Shown here in pieces: positions 1 through 9,382 of a stretch of DNA of 64,000 nt (within the stretch, counting starts at the first letter, position 1; each line of letters begins with the position of its first letter). The notes under the pieces are model-generated. The model searched no databases. It saw nothing but the letters and a program-made list of their open reading frames with translations, and had not been told where the DNA came from. The stretch lies in NCBI RefSeq assembly GCF_026342735.1, contig NZ_JAPEMM010000002.1, positions 124,001 to 188,000 of the forward strand, in the 5' to 3' direction. This DNA comes from Streptomyces sp. NBC_00193. GTDB taxonomy: Bacteria; Actinomycetota; Actinomycetes; Streptomycetales; Streptomycetaceae. Position numbers and translations under genes: made by a program.

Positions 1-9
1 GGACAGCGG

Positions 10-46
10 AGCGCCGTAGTTGGCCCTATCGGCCAACTACGGCGCT
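10..46. terminator. Perfect 16-bp stem hairpin
   Basis: A perfect inverted repeat (arms 10-25 and 31-46, loop CTATC) lies 33 bases beyond the stop of the minus-strand gene at 79-717. It is best read as that gene's terminator. No T-run follows on either strand, so a boundary repeat of another kind is possible. Confidence 0.6.
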
Positions 47-78
47 CAGGATTCAAGCCCAGTTCGCGGCCAGGCAGG

Positions 79-717
79 TCAGACGGTGCGGCCGAAGTAT
101 GCGGCGAGCCGGTCGGCCGTCGGGGCATCGTCGGCGGCGGGCTTGGAGGGGCCGAACATGCCGGTGGCGGGGCGGATCTCGTCGGGGAAGTTGCCGTACC
201 AGCCGGCGAAGGCGGCCTGGACGGCGTCGGGGTCGCCGGTGCGGTCCTGGCCGGTGGCGGTGGCCAGGTCCCAGCTGTGCAGGACGGCCTCCAGCAGGTG
301 CAGGTCCACGATGCGCGGGCCCGTGCCGCCTCCGGGTACCGGCATGTGCCGCCCGAGAGCGCCCTCGGTCTGCCATGCGGCGAGGACTTCCTTGGCGCCG
401 CGGGCGTAGACGTCGCCGGGCTGCTCGTCGCCGATCTGGTCGCGGGCGAAGAGGGAGAAGTCGGGGCCGCCGCCCTGGGCGAGGGTGACGTAGTAGGGGT
501 TGCCGGCGAGCAGGTGGTTGGTCAGGGCCCGGACGTCGAAGTCCTCGCACGGGGTGGGCCGGCCGTACTGGTCGGGCGTGACGTTGCCCAGTAGCCCGGT
601 GGTGTGGTTCAGGGCCTTCTCCAGCAGCACGATCTCGGACGCGGTTGCGCCTTTCCTCGGGGGTATCGGGAGCCGGGCGGCCACACGGCCGCAGGGCTCG
701 CCGGTCGGCTCCAGCAC
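79..717 (-). CDS. TIGR03086-family (mycothiol-type metal-binding fold) protein
   Basis: The product is up to 212 aa and resembles the TIGR03086 branch of the DinB/maleylpyruvate-isomerase-like superfamily, four-helix proteins thought to bind a metal and sometimes mycothiol. Visible hallmarks are an N-terminal helix with LLEKAL followed by VTPDQYGRPTPCEDFDVRAL, and a mid-protein LHLLEAVLHSWDLATATG segment. The substrate is unknown. The ATG at 717 adds about 28 residues that look non-conserved. A GTG a few codons before LLEKAL could be the true start, so the N-terminus is uncertain. The gene ends shortly before a strong hairpin and is divergent from the FAD oxidoreductase at 964. Confidence 0.8.
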   Translation of the reverse strand: MLEPTGEPCGRVAARLPIPPRKGATASEIVLLEKALNHTTGLLGNVTPDQYGRPTPCEDFDVRALTNHLLAGNPYYVTLAQGGGPDFSLFARDQIGDEQPGDVYARGAKEVLAAWQTEGALGRHMPVPGGGTGPRIVDLHLLEAVLHSWDLATATGQDRTGDPDAVQAAFAGWYGNFPDEIRPATGMFGPSKPAADDAPTADRLAAYFGRTV

Positions 718-765
718 CCGGTCGAAGCCCGGGGAGCCGAACCAGCAACCTCAGAGTGCACGGAC

Positions 766-788
766 TTGCGGACAGCTTCTGTCCGCAA
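766..788. promoter_or_regulatory. Perfect 10-bp hyphenated palindrome between divergent genes
   Basis: Arms 766-775 and 779-788 are perfectly complementary, with a 3-base spacer. The site lies between the divergent starts at 717 and 964, where an operator would be expected. The surrounding 720-860 segment also reads as a short open stretch on the minus strand (DCPGWEHTIAAH) without recognisable family, so the repeat may instead lie in a gene remnant. Confidence 0.4.
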
Positions 789-963
789 TGAAGACGCAGT
801 CCCGATTGAGGTGTGCGGCGATCGTGTGCTCCCAGCCGGGGCAGTCGCTCACGGCTCAGTAAGAAAGGGAGCCGGACCTGGACTAACGTGGAATGAGGTG
901 CACCGCTACCTCCGCCCGCAGACGATTCCGCCAGACGGTGCGCTCGATGGGCAGGTGAGGTCC

Positions 964-2205
964 ATGACCAGCACAGCCGGCGCATCCGGTGCCGAAACCC
1001 ACTCCCACGACGTGATCGTCGTCGGAGCACGGTGCGCAGGAGCCCCGACCGCCATGCTCCTGTCCCGCCTCGGTCACCGGGTCCTCCTCGTCGACCGGGC
1101 GACCTTTCCGAGCGACACGATCTCCACCCACCTGATCCATCCACCCGGCCTGGCTGCGCTCGAACGCTGGGGACTGCTGGACCGCGTAGTGGAGACGGGT
1201 TGTCCTGCCATCCATACCTATGCGTTCGATCTCGGCCCCTTCGTCATCACCGGCTCTCCTGCCGGTGAGGGGTTCGACGTCTCTTACGCCCCGCGCCGCA
1301 CGGTCCTGGACAAGATCCTGGTCGATGCCGCCGCGGAATCGGGCGCCGAGGTCCGCGAGGGATTCACCGTCGAGGAGATCCTGTACGACAGCGGGACGGT
1401 CACCGGCGTCAAGGGCCACGGCAAGGACGGCAGGACGGCCACGGAGTACGCCCGGATCGTCGTCGGAGCGGACGGAGTCCACTCGTCCGTCGCCAGGGCG
1501 ACGGACGCCACGGACTACGCCGAGAAGCCCAAGATCAACGCCTACTACTACGCCTACTGGGCCGGTCTGCCGATGAACGGGACGTTCGAGGCGTACGACC
1601 GCGAGGACCGCGCCTTCGCCGCATGGCCGACCAATGACGACCAGACGCTGGTCATCTGCGCCTGGCCCATGCGCGAATTCGAGGCCAATCGCGACGACGT
1701 CGAAGGCAACTACCACGCCGTCCTGGCCCGTGCGCCGGCCTTCGCCGAACGGGTCTCGAAAGCCACTCGGACCGAACGGTTCGTCGGCATGGCCATCCCC
1801 AACTACTTCCGCAAACCATACGGTCCCGGCTGGATCCTCGTCGGAGACGCCGGATACCTCAAAGACCCCATCACCGCGCAGGGCATCCAGGACGCCTTCC
1901 GCGACGCGGAACGGTGCACCCGGGCGCTCGACGACGTACTCACCGGCCGGCGGCCCTTCGACGAAGCCATGCGGGCGTGCCAGGAGACAAGAGACACCGA
2001 GGTCATGAGCATGTACGAGTTCACGGCCGACTTCGCCATGCTGGAACCACCGCCCCCCGAAATGCAGCAACTCCTCCTCGCCGTTTCCCGCAGCCGCTCG
2101 GCACAGGACGAGTTCGCCCGGGTGACGGCCGGCGTGACACGCCCTGAGGAGTTCTTCAGACACATGCAGGAACGCATGGAACACCAGGCGCCCAACGCCG
2201 CCTAA
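964..2205 (+). CDS. FAD-dependent oxidoreductase / monooxygenase
   Basis: The product is 413 aa, in the geranylgeranyl-reductase/PHBH-like flavoprotein group. Residues about 17-45 form the Rossmann dinucleotide fold (VIVVGARCAGAP, ending in a beta strand with VLLVDRA). A second FAD motif, LVGDAGYLKDPITAQGI, lies near residue 300, as in FAD-dependent hydroxylases. A cytoplasmic NAD(P)H-dependent hydroxylation or reduction is likely; the substrate cannot be told. The ATG at 964 is chosen because the conserved fold begins 16 codons later. The open frame extends upstream to 604, but there it only overlaps the opposite gene. The sequence is intact, unlike many neighbours. Confidence 0.88.
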   Translation: MTSTAGASGAETHSHDVIVVGARCAGAPTAMLLSRLGHRVLLVDRATFPSDTISTHLIHPPGLAALERWGLLDRVVETGCPAIHTYAFDLGPFVITGSPAGEGFDVSYAPRRTVLDKILVDAAAESGAEVREGFTVEEILYDSGTVTGVKGHGKDGRTATEYARIVVGADGVHSSVARATDATDYAEKPKINAYYYAYWAGLPMNGTFEAYDREDRAFAAWPTNDDQTLVICAWPMREFEANRDDVEGNYHAVLARAPAFAERVSKATRTERFVGMAIPNYFRKPYGPGWILVGDAGYLKDPITAQGIQDAFRDAERCTRALDDVLTGRRPFDEAMRACQETRDTEVMSMYEFTADFAMLEPPPPEMQQLLLAVSRSRSAQDEFARVTAGVTRPEEFFRHMQERMEHQAPNAA

Positions 2206-2384
2206 TAGTTCAGAGAAGTGACCAGGCCGAAGCTGATCGCGCCGGACCAGATGGGACGCATCGGCAGACCTCCGCTCACCGACCCCCTTCCATTCCAGCG
2301 TCGCACCACAGCCACCGTCCCGCCCCCGGCCCGCATCCGCCGGGTGGGTCCGGCCGCCGGTCGGTATCGGCGGCCGGAGGAGGG

Positions 2385-3161
2385 CTAGCTGCGCTCCGGC
2401 CGGCCCCGGCGCTGCCGGGCCGACCACACCACCGGAGCGACGGCTTCAAGAGCCCTCACCCAAGCAGACCACTGGGGTGCCCAGTGGTCCACTACAGCCC
2501 CCAGCAGCGTCAGGCCCAAGGGCACCATCCACTCCCCGGACGCCTTGGCCGGCCAGCGGCCCGGTACCCGCCGCGCCGCCTCGGCCGCGAGCGCGTGCAG
2601 CTCACGTGTCCTCTCCTGGGCGTCGACCATCCACGGGGCCAGCGGGTCCTCTCGAAGGACTCGCTCGAAGTGATCGCGGGCCGTGTCCGGGTCACCGGCC
2701 AGGGCGGCCGCGATGCCGGCGTCGAAGCCGTCCCAGAGGAATCCCCGGCGCACCGGTCGGGATGCCAGGTATCAAGCGACGTCCGGCAGAGCTGGGAACT
2801 TCTCCCTCAGCGCGGTCACGTTCGCAGCCGCCTGTCGGCTGAGTTCGAGTGCCAGCGGTGTGAACTGGTCCTCGGTGAGGAACGACTCGGAGCCGACCCG
2901 GACTGCGTCCACATGGAAAGCTAGGTGTTCCACGTCGTGCCACCGCCACATCGCACCGACGTGCAGACCGCTGCCAGCAGTACGTGGCGGGGTGAACTCC
3001 ACAACCCCCAGCCACCACGCGTGATCATCAATCCACAGCCGCGACCGCCCACGCTGGGCCAGGCCGAGCGGCTTCAGGGACTCCCGTGCCGCCGAGGTGA
3101 TGATCCGGAGAACCGGACTGCGACCTGCCATGACCGGCATGATCGACCCTCGTACCGGCAC
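2385..3161 (-). pseudogene. Conserved hypothetical protein broken by one in-frame TGA
   Basis: Two reading segments, 2772-3161 and 2385-2771, are in the same frame and separated only by a TGA at 2772-2774. Translated through the stop, they give a coherent product of about 258 aa: N-terminal RSRLWIDDHAWWLGVVEFTP, then GAMWRWHDVEHLAFHVD, then VA-stop-YLASRPVRRGFLWDGFDAGIA. I recall this as a Streptomyces hypothetical family of unknown function, with Arg expected where the TGA lies; CGA to TGA is a single transition. The stop follows residue 129. Either a recent pseudogene or a shortened product is possible. Confidence 0.75.
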
Positions 3162-3471
3162 CCCCGTCGGTACTGAGCGTCACCGGTCCACAGAAGTTGG
3201 ACCAGAGCCGAAACTCGACGACATCACTCTCCCGTGGAACCGGACGTTCCTGCCGCTGACCATCAGACGTTCTTGAAACTCACCAGCAAAGCCAAACTAG
3301 GCTTCTACCAGGACGAGTTGCATGGTGGCCCGCCTGTCGGGCAGGGAGCGGAATCCGGAACGGCCGTCAGTTGTGGACGTTGCGGAGCACCATGAGCCGC
3401 GCTCATCCTGCTCTGGAGAGGGCAGTCTCGACCGCAGGTCCGCCCCCGACACACGACGCTGGAAGGAATCT
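3162..3471. other. Intergenic region without a recognised gene
   Basis: The stretch separates the broken hypothetical gene from the secreted glycosidase-like gene. Open frames here lack family similarity or actinobacterial coding character. The only clear signal is the ribosome binding site GGAAGGA at 3461-3467 for the next gene. Confidence 0.6.
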
Positions 3472-5319
3472 ATGCGCTCCCGATCACTCCTACGTTTCCG
3501 GCACGCCCGGTCCGTCTGCTGGGCGCTGTGCGCGACGCTGCTATCCACTGCGGCAGCGCTCAGCGCTGGGCTTGCGGCCTCGGCCCCGAGTGTCGCTGCG
3601 ACCACCGACGATGTAGTGAGCAGCCACTGGATCGGACTGGGCTACAACCAGAACCCCCAGCCGCCGAGCGGCACAAGCTGGAACACCGCCGACTGGAATC
3701 GGATGGTGTCCCGCACCGATTACATGAATCCGGGCGTGGTCCGGGTCATGTTCAACCTGCCCTGGTTCTGGAGCGGCACTGACGCGGGCGGCACCTACGA
3801 CTTCACCAGCGCCGCCTATCTGAACGCCGAGAAGGTGATCAAGCACTATGTGGACGAGGGCGTACCGGTTGTCAGCGGGCTCTTCGGCATCGACAACCTG
3901 ACCTATACCTCCCCGAACACGGCCGCCGTCCAGACGACGCTGGTCAAGCACCTGCAGGCGGCCGGCGCCGCGCCGGCGTACTGGGTCGGTGTCAACGAGC
4001 CCAACGTCGCCAACGGTTCGAAGTCCTACACGTACGCCGACTGGCAGACAGCGACCACCGCCCTCGCGTCCGCCTTCGCAACCGCCGAGGTGGACACCAC
4101 CCGAACGGTCATCTCCGGCGCCGACAGTGCCGAGGCCGGCATCAGCTCCTATGGCGGTGACCTCGGCGGCCAGACCGCACCCGAGTGTAATTCCGGGTGC
4201 AACGCAGCCCTGGTCTGGAAGCTCGCCACACTCAACACGTTCACCGCGCAGATCTACGCGGACAGCGCCACCGACACGGCGATCACCTTCCAGACCTCGT
4301 TGGACGGCACGGTCTGGAAGAACCTGGCAGTCGCGCCGCCAACGCCGGTCGCCCTGGTCACCGGCAAGGACGGAGGCGGAATGTGGAGCTACACCTACAC
4401 CGCCTCCGGCATCACCGGCAGCAAGTACCTCCGCCTGTCCGTGGCCTCCTCGCCCCTTGAACACTCGATCGGGTCGATGCACATCGCCAACAACAGCACG
4501 ACCATCGAGGACTCACTCAACGATCTGGCACAGACCCAGGCCGGCATGAACACCGGCACCTGGAAGGGCAACAACTCCTGGTGGCTGCGTTCTGCACAGA
4601 GCGGCCTGCTGAGAGGGAGCGAGGCCCACTTCTACAACCAGGAGCTGTACGGCGCGGACCCGGCGTACGTCGAGCCCGTGATGGACGAGGCGGTGTCCCA
4701 GATCCGGCTGGCGACGCTGGACGATCCGGTGTTGCTGGGGGAGACGGGGACGAAGGCCCTTCAGTACCCGGACGGCAGCAAGGACTACCGCTTCGCGCTC
4801 GACACGACCCAGCCGTTGCGCATGGCGGATCTGGCGGTGCAGGAAGCCCGCAGCGGCGTGGACGGAGCGGCAGCCTGGTGCCTCGACGGCTATTCCGCGA
4901 CCACGTTCTGCGGGATGTGGGGGCGGGGCAACGACGACCCTGACAAGGTGTCGGCCCACTCCACGGCGCTACGGCCGTGGTTCTACACCTGGAGTCTGCT
5001 GACCCGGTACCTGCCGTCCGGGTCCACCATCCATGCGCCGGCCGAGCCGACGGGCGTGCGCGTGCTGGCTGCACAACTGCCCGGCGGAGGCTGGACGTTC
5101 GTCCTCGTCAACCGCACGGCCGTCGCGCAGGCGGTGAGGCTGACCGAGCCTACCGGGTCGATTACCCTCAACAAGTACCTCTACACCGACGGGGCCACCC
5201 CGAGCACCGACGCCAACGGCTTCCCCACAAAGGTCGGCACGGTGACGAAGAACTTCACCAACGGACAGACGCTGACGGTGGGTGCCAGCACCGTCCTGGT
5301 GTTCACCACCGAGTCGTGA
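3472..5319 (+). CDS. Secreted clan GH-A-like glycoside hydrolase
   Basis: The product is 615 aa. A signal peptide is clear: an Arg-rich start, a hydrophobic core (LCATLLSTAAALSAGLA) and a likely cleavage after SVAA. A TIM-barrel of the GH-A type is suggested by VNEPN near residue 176 (acid/base Glu) and LLGETG near residue 424 (nucleophile Glu). The stretch around residues 240-330 looks like an inserted beta-sandwich resembling a carbohydrate-binding module, and the last 100 residues form a second beta-rich domain. It probably cleaves an extracellular polysaccharide; the exact GH family and substrate are unknown. GGAAGGA precedes the ATG by 4 bases, which decides this start over the longer open frame. 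Confidence 0.82.
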   Translation: MRSRSLLRFRHARSVCWALCATLLSTAAALSAGLAASAPSVAATTDDVVSSHWIGLGYNQNPQPPSGTSWNTADWNRMVSRTDYMNPGVVRVMFNLPWFWSGTDAGGTYDFTSAAYLNAEKVIKHYVDEGVPVVSGLFGIDNLTYTSPNTAAVQTTLVKHLQAAGAAPAYWVGVNEPNVANGSKSYTYADWQTATTALASAFATAEVDTTRTVISGADSAEAGISSYGGDLGGQTAPECNSGCNAALVWKLATLNTFTAQIYADSATDTAITFQTSLDGTVWKNLAVAPPTPVALVTGKDGGGMWSYTYTASGITGSKYLRLSVASSPLEHSIGSMHIANNSTTIEDSLNDLAQTQAGMNTGTWKGNNSWWLRSAQSGLLRGSEAHFYNQELYGADPAYVEPVMDEAVSQIRLATLDDPVLLGETGTKALQYPDGSKDYRFALDTTQPLRMADLAVQEARSGVDGAAAWCLDGYSATTFCGMWGRGNDDPDKVSAHSTALRPWFYTWSLLTRYLPSGSTIHAPAEPTGVRVLAAQLPGGGWTFVLVNRTAVAQAVRLTEPTGSITLNKYLYTDGATPSTDANGFPTKVGTVTKNFTNGQTLTVGASTVLVFTTES

Positions 5320-5322
5320 GTG

Positions 5323-5343
5323 AGCCCCCGACGACCGGGGGCT
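5323..5343 (+). terminator. Terminator of the glycosidase gene
   Basis: A 7-bp perfect GC stem (AGCCCCC/GGGGGCT) with a 7-base loop begins 4 bases after the stop codon. Confidence 0.65.
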
Positions 5344-6180
5344 GAACGTTTGAGGGTGTCGGCTGCTGTAGCGGCTGTCACGGTTCACGGTGCCGACACC
5401 CGGCCGGATCCGGTGCCCACCCGCTGGGCCCCGAACCGGTCTTGGATAGGCCCGTTCACGGGGCTCAGCCCGAGGCTGTTCCGGAAGCTGGTGACCATGC
5501 TGCGACGCGAAGGGACAGCAGCGAACCGCAGGGGCCGGCCGTGGAGCCTTCCGCTTGAGGACAGGGCACTGCTGGTCGCCACCTACTGGCGGACGAACCT
5601 GACCATGCGCCAGCTTGGCCCGCTGTTTGGGGTCTCCAAGTCGGCGGCGGGTTGCATCATCGACCATCTGGGGCCGATGCTCGCGCTCCAGCCACGGAAG
5701 CGGTTCGCCAAAGGGAACCGTGCTCATCGTGGACGGCACCCTCGTGCCCACCCGCGATCACACCGTGGCCGAGCGTTCGAAGAACTACCTGTATTCCACG
5801 AACCACCAGGTCGTGATCGATGCCGACACCCGCCTGGTCGCGGTGGTTGGCCAGCCGCTTGCCGGCAACCGCAACGACTGCAAGGCGTGGGAGGAGTCCG
5901 GTGCCAAAGCCGCCGTCGGCAGAACGCTCGCGATCGCCGACGGCGGCTATCCGGGCACCGGACTCGTCATCCCTCACCGCCGCGAGCGCGGCCAGACCGA
6001 ACTCCAGGCCTGGAAGGAGGAGCACAACCGCTCCCACAAGCAGGTCCGGGCCCGTGTCGAGCACGTCTAACCCGCATGAAGACCTGGAAGATCCTCCGCG
6101 ACTGCCGACTAAAAGGCGACGGAGTCCACCACGCCATGCTCGGCATTGCCCGCCTGCACAACCTCGCCTTGGCCGGATAG
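5344..6180 (+). pseudogene. IS5-family DDE transposase with two compensating frameshifts
   Basis: The N-terminal helix-turn-helix portion (5416-5720, FRKLVTML...LGPLFGVSKSAAGCIIDHL) is in one frame. The catalytic core (LIVDGTLVPTRDH, TNHQVVIDADTRLVAVV, ADGGYPGTGL) is shifted by one base at an AAAGGG run near 5712. The C-terminal tail (MKTWKILRDCRL...MLGIARLHNLALAG) returns to the first frame after a one-base loss near 6068, where GTCTAA replaces an expected Phe codon. The net length suits a DDE_Tnp_4-type enzyme of about 270 aa. The first shift could be a programmed +1 frameshift, but the second cannot be explained that way. Terminal inverted repeats were not found. Confidence 0.8.
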
Positions 6181-6201
6181 CGGCGAGCGCACGCACCGCA
6201 A

Positions 6202-6250
6202 CTGCCCCTGCCCCTGCCCCTGCCCCTGCCCCTGCCCCTGCCCCTGCCCC
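6202..6250 (+). repeat. Hexanucleotide tandem repeat (CTGCCC)8
   Basis: Eight perfect tandem copies of CTGCCC lie between the IS5 remnant and the IS256 transposase. It is a simple-sequence tract prone to slippage, and no coding role is evident. Confidence 0.95.
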
Positions 6251-6297
6251 GGGTCTGTACGGTCAACGGTGGATCTTCGAGTAGGAAGTGACACCTG

Positions 6298-7586
6298 ATG
6301 ACAGACGTGACCGTGTCGGCGGAGGCCGTGGCGGAGGTGCAGCCGTCCGGGGTGGCGCCGGATGTTCTGGACGATCAGCTGATCAGTCAGCTGGTAGACC
6401 GGGCCAAGGCCGACGGGATCAAGCTGACGGGCCAGGGCGGTCTGCTGCAGCAGTTGACGAAGAGGATCCTCGAGTCGGCTCTGGAAGGCGAGATCACCGA
6501 TCATCTCGGGCACGAGAAGCATGAGAAGGCCGGCTCGGGCAACACCCGCAACGGGACCCGCTCGAAGACGGTGGTGACCGAGGTCGGCCCGGTCGTACTC
6601 GAGGTCCCGCGGGACCGAGAGGGTTCGTTCGAGCCGCAGATCGTCAAGAAGCGGCAGCGCCGGCTGACCGGCGTCGACGAGATGGTCCTGTCGTTGTCGG
6701 CCCGAGGCCTGACCCACGGCGAGATCTCCGCTCACCTCGCGGAGGTCTACGGGGCCGAGGTCTCCAAGACGACGATCTCGACGATCACGGACCGGTGATC
6801 GACGGCATGAACGAATGGCAGAACCGGCCTCTGGACTCGGTCTATCCGGTTTTGTTCATTGACTGCGTCCACGTGAAGCTGCGGGACGGGAAGGTCGCGA
6901 ACAGGCCCCTCTATGTGGTCCTGGCCGTCACGGTCGACGGCACTCGCGACATTCTGGGCCTGTGGGCCGGCGACGGCGGTGAGGGCGCCAAGTACTGGCT
7001 CCAGGTCCTCACGGAGATCAAGAACCGCGGCACGGATGACGTCTGCATGGTCGTCTGCGACGGCTTGAAGGGGCTGCCCGACGCGATCGGAGCGGTCTGG
7101 CCGCAGGCGGTCACGCAGACCTGTGTCGTTCACCTCCTGAGGGCGTCGTTCCGTTACGCGGCCCGGCAGGACTGGGACAAGATCTCGAAGGCTCTCAAGC
7201 CCGTCTACACCGCCCCGACCGAGGACGCCGCGACGGAGCGGTTCCTGGAGTTCCAGGAGGAGTGGGGCCGGAAGTACCCGGCGATCGTGCGGTTGTGGGA
7301 GAACGCGTGGGCCGAGTTCGTGCCGTTCCTGCAGTTCGACACCGAGATACGGTGGATCGTCTGCACGACGAACGCGATCGAGTCCGTGAACGCGCGGATC
7401 CGCAAGGCCGTCCGGGCCCGGGGGCACTTCCCGAACGAGCAGGCCGCGATCAAGTGCGTCTACATGGCCATCATGAGCCTCGACCCCACCGGCCAGGGAC
7501 GCAAACGCTGGACCCAGCGATGGAAGGCCGCTCTGAACGCCTTCGACATCACCTTCGACGGCCGGCTCTCAGCAGCCCGCCGCTGA
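6298..7586 (+). pseudogene. IS256-family transposase split by one frameshift
   Basis: Mutator-type transposase. The first part (6298-6798, ending TTISTITDR) has LTGQGGLLQQL and GHEKHEKAGSGNTRNG, as in IS256. The second part (6795-7586) carries the catalytic triad region: FIDCVHVKLRDG (first Asp), VVCDGLKGLPDAI (second Asp) and CTTNAIESVNARIRK (Glu). The parts overlap as GTGA at 6795; one additional G in the GG run would give the usual single protein of about 429 aa. All three acidic residues survive, so a coupled restart at the GTG could in principle yield a split enzyme, though IS256 elements normally use one frame. Terminal repeats were not identified. Confidence 0.85.
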
Positions 7587-7607
7587 ACCCAACAACCCCA
7601 AAACCAC

Positions 7608-7890
7608 CGCGCGCCTTCGCCTGGCTGCACCAGTTCAAACGGCTCCGCACCTTGCCCAGTCCGGAGCCGTGGGCGACGCCCCGTCGCGCGATCAGTGGCT
7701 TGATGCCGCGCTTCCACAGCAGGCGGCGGTACTTGTTGAAGTCGTAGCCGTAGCCCCGGTCCGCGTACAGACGCCGGGGTTTGTGGCGGGGGCGTCCCCG
7801 CCGACCTCGAATCGATGGGACGGCGTCCAGCAGGGGCAGGAGCTGGGTGACGTCGTGTCGGTTCCCGCCGGTCAGCGTCACGGCTAGCGG
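7608..7890 (-). mobile_element. IS5-family transposase remnant with a fold-back junction
   Basis: The minus strand from about 7890 to 7652 encodes the middle of an IS5-type transposase (TGGNRHDVTQLLPLLDAV, YADRGYGYDFNKYRRLLWKRGI, ending GLGKVR). The next segment expected in the same direction (FAWLHQFKRLR) is instead encoded on the plus strand at 7612-7651. The two halves meet at a CCGCACC heptamer (7645-7651) shared by both coding strands. This is a head-to-head junction produced by a local inversion or fold-back. The rest of the element is missing. Confidence 0.75.
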
Positions 7891-8157
7891 GGTTCCGCGA
7901 AGGGCTTGCAGCACGGGAACAAGGCTCGGCACGTTTCCAGACAGGCGAGGCCGCGCTGGCCCGTGCGCTTGCAGCAGAGCCTGTCGAATGTTCTCGGGCG
8001 TGATGGGGCCGATGTCTTCCTCGCACCACCCATTCGAGCAGACCACGCATCGCCCTTCGGTGCCCCAACAGAGCATGCCGCGGTCGAAGAACTGGCCAAC
8101 ATCGCAGGTCGTGGTACCTCCGCAGGCGCTGCACCGGCCTGTGACGGCGAGAGGTTC
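7884..8157 (-). pseudogene. Fragment of a Cys-rich hypothetical protein
   Basis: About 80 residues on the minus strand (CSACGGTTTCDVGQFFDRG, CWGTEGRCVVCSNGWCEED, GPITPENIRQALLQAHGPA) form the N-terminal part of a small protein with paired cysteines, possibly a zinc ribbon. I recall similar Streptomyces hypothetical proteins. It is truncated at its C-terminal side by the IS5 remnant and abutted upstream by another IS fragment. The function is unknown. Confidence 0.55.
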
Positions 8158-8159
8158 TC

Positions 8160-8270
8160 TTAGGCGGTTGATGCTGGTGGCGTGAGTTCGTAGTGCCGCT
8201 GGTCTCGGAGAAGTGCCCACAGGACGTTGACTCGTCGCCGGGCCTGCGCCAGGACTGGTTGGGAGCGCCA
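8160..8270 (-). pseudogene. C-terminal scrap of a transposase, IS110-like
   Basis: Minus-strand codons end with LAQARRRVNVLWALLRD and a TAA at 8160-8162, matching the conserved C-terminal helix of IS110/IS116-type transposases. Only about 36 residues survive. It sits head to tail against the Cys-rich gene fragment. Confidence 0.55.
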
Positions 8271-8324
8271 ACCTGCCTAGAAGATAGGACACCTCATGCG
8301 GCTAACGGGTCAAGTTGACCTTGG

Positions 8325-8633
8325 TCAGCCAGCTGCAAAGGCGGCCAGCAGGGTGTCCGCCCGGACTTCCAGTTCAGTCGTCAGAGTTCCCTTCACGGTC
8401 ACCATGAGCTCATCGCCGCCGCCAGCGCGGGCAAGCCGAACCTCGACGTGCCGATGCTCGCCGACCAAGGGGTACGAGTACCAGCCGTCGGGCCGCTCGT
8501 CGTCGGTCGTCTCGACCGCAAGGGCCACCGTCTCCCAGTCGGTGGCATCAAACCCGTAACCCACGTAGTGCGACAACAACTCCAGGAACGACCGCAGGTT
8601 GCGCTCCCAGATCCATCCACCGACCTCTGCCAT
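8325..8633 (-). CDS. Hypothetical protein, 102 aa
   Basis: A compact protein with an aromatic N-terminus (WIWERNLRSFLELLSHYVGYGFDATDW), then a beta-rich half with WYSYPLVGEHRHVEVRLA and LMVTVKGTLTTEL. It has no signal peptide or membrane segment. I do not recognise a named domain. GC at third positions and an intact frame support real coding. Its neighbours are IS debris, so its context says little. Confidence 0.65.
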   Translation of the reverse strand: MAEVGGWIWERNLRSFLELLSHYVGYGFDATDWETVALAVETTDDERPDGWYSYPLVGEHRHVEVRLARAGGGDELMVTVKGTLTTELEVRADTLLAAFAAG

Positions 8634-8997
8634 GGCTCCCCCTCCGTACTCAGAAGGGACAGCCTGTCATGAGCCGATGCCTCAGCGATCAACCTGCTGC
8701 AGCAAGAGGGGGGAACGCGACCTTGATCGAACGGGACGCGTGCCAGGAGGCAGCAGCGTGCGGCCACAGCCAGCCGACGGTGCGCAAGCACCGCCGGCCC
8801 GGCAGCGACCGCAGCGAGCAGGTCTGGCCTACCCCAATGCGACGCGCGGGGAGATTCACCGAGCTCCATCAGGGCAGCAGAGTCCCCGGTGCCGGTCGGA
8901 AACCAGTACTCCTCGTCGGGTTAGCCCCACTGAACCTTCCCGCTCACACCGGCAGCTGCCTCTGCGACGGTCGCCGCGAAGAGCCCTTCGAAGGCTC
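8634..8997. other. Region without a supportable gene
   Basis: Overlapping open frames on both strands are compositional by-products and show no family similarity. The right part borders a transposase remnant and may be its unrecognisable upstream portion. Confidence 0.5.
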
Positions 8998-9374
8998 GGC
9001 TGAACCCGGCCCAAGCTCCGGGACTCCGAGGCGGCCGACCGCTGGACTTGGCTCGTCCTGGCCGCACACACCCAGCTCCGGCTCGCCCGCCCACCCACTC
9101 GCACCGGATATCCGCCGGCCCTGGGAGCAGCCGGCGGAACCGAACAGACTAACCCCCGCCCGGGGTCCGCCGGGGGTTCAGGAAGCTCCGCGTGAGGGCT
9201 GCCACGCCGGCCCTTGCACGAAAACCCCATCGGCCCGGCCCCCGCCGCCCACCCGACTCGAAGAACCGGCGGACCGCCACCCGCTATGACGTCGGACGCG
9301 TCCTCGCCACCGGCGAGTCCTACACCAGACCAGCGCACCCCAAGGTCGGCACGAAACCTCGACGAACTGGATAA
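8998..9374 (+). pseudogene. Transposase C-terminal remnant, multiply broken
   Basis: Segments in shifting frames reconstruct the tail of a large Streptomyces transposase family (NF041680-type by recollection). They are G-stop-TRPKLRDSEAADRWTWL with TGA at 9001-9003 replacing Trp, then IRRPWEQPAEPNRLTPAR, then PGPRRPPDSKNRRTATRYDVG up to the stop at 9374. At least two frameshifts separate the pieces. It cannot be functional. Confidence 0.6.
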
Positions 9375-9382
9375 CCGTCAAG

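Noticed and set aside
5320..6180. Programmed frameshifting as the sole explanation for the IS5 transposase
   Set aside because: A second shift near the C-terminus needs an independent explanation, so indels are more likely.
9151..9178. 8-bp hairpin (AACCCCCG/CGGGGGTT) resembling a terminator
   Set aside because: It lies inside the LTPAR-coding part of a transposase remnant, so it is coding sequence rather than a transcription signal.
8669..9289. A 206-residue plus-strand open frame
   Set aside because: Compositional artefact. Its right part only partly coincides with transposase sequence, which jumps between frames.
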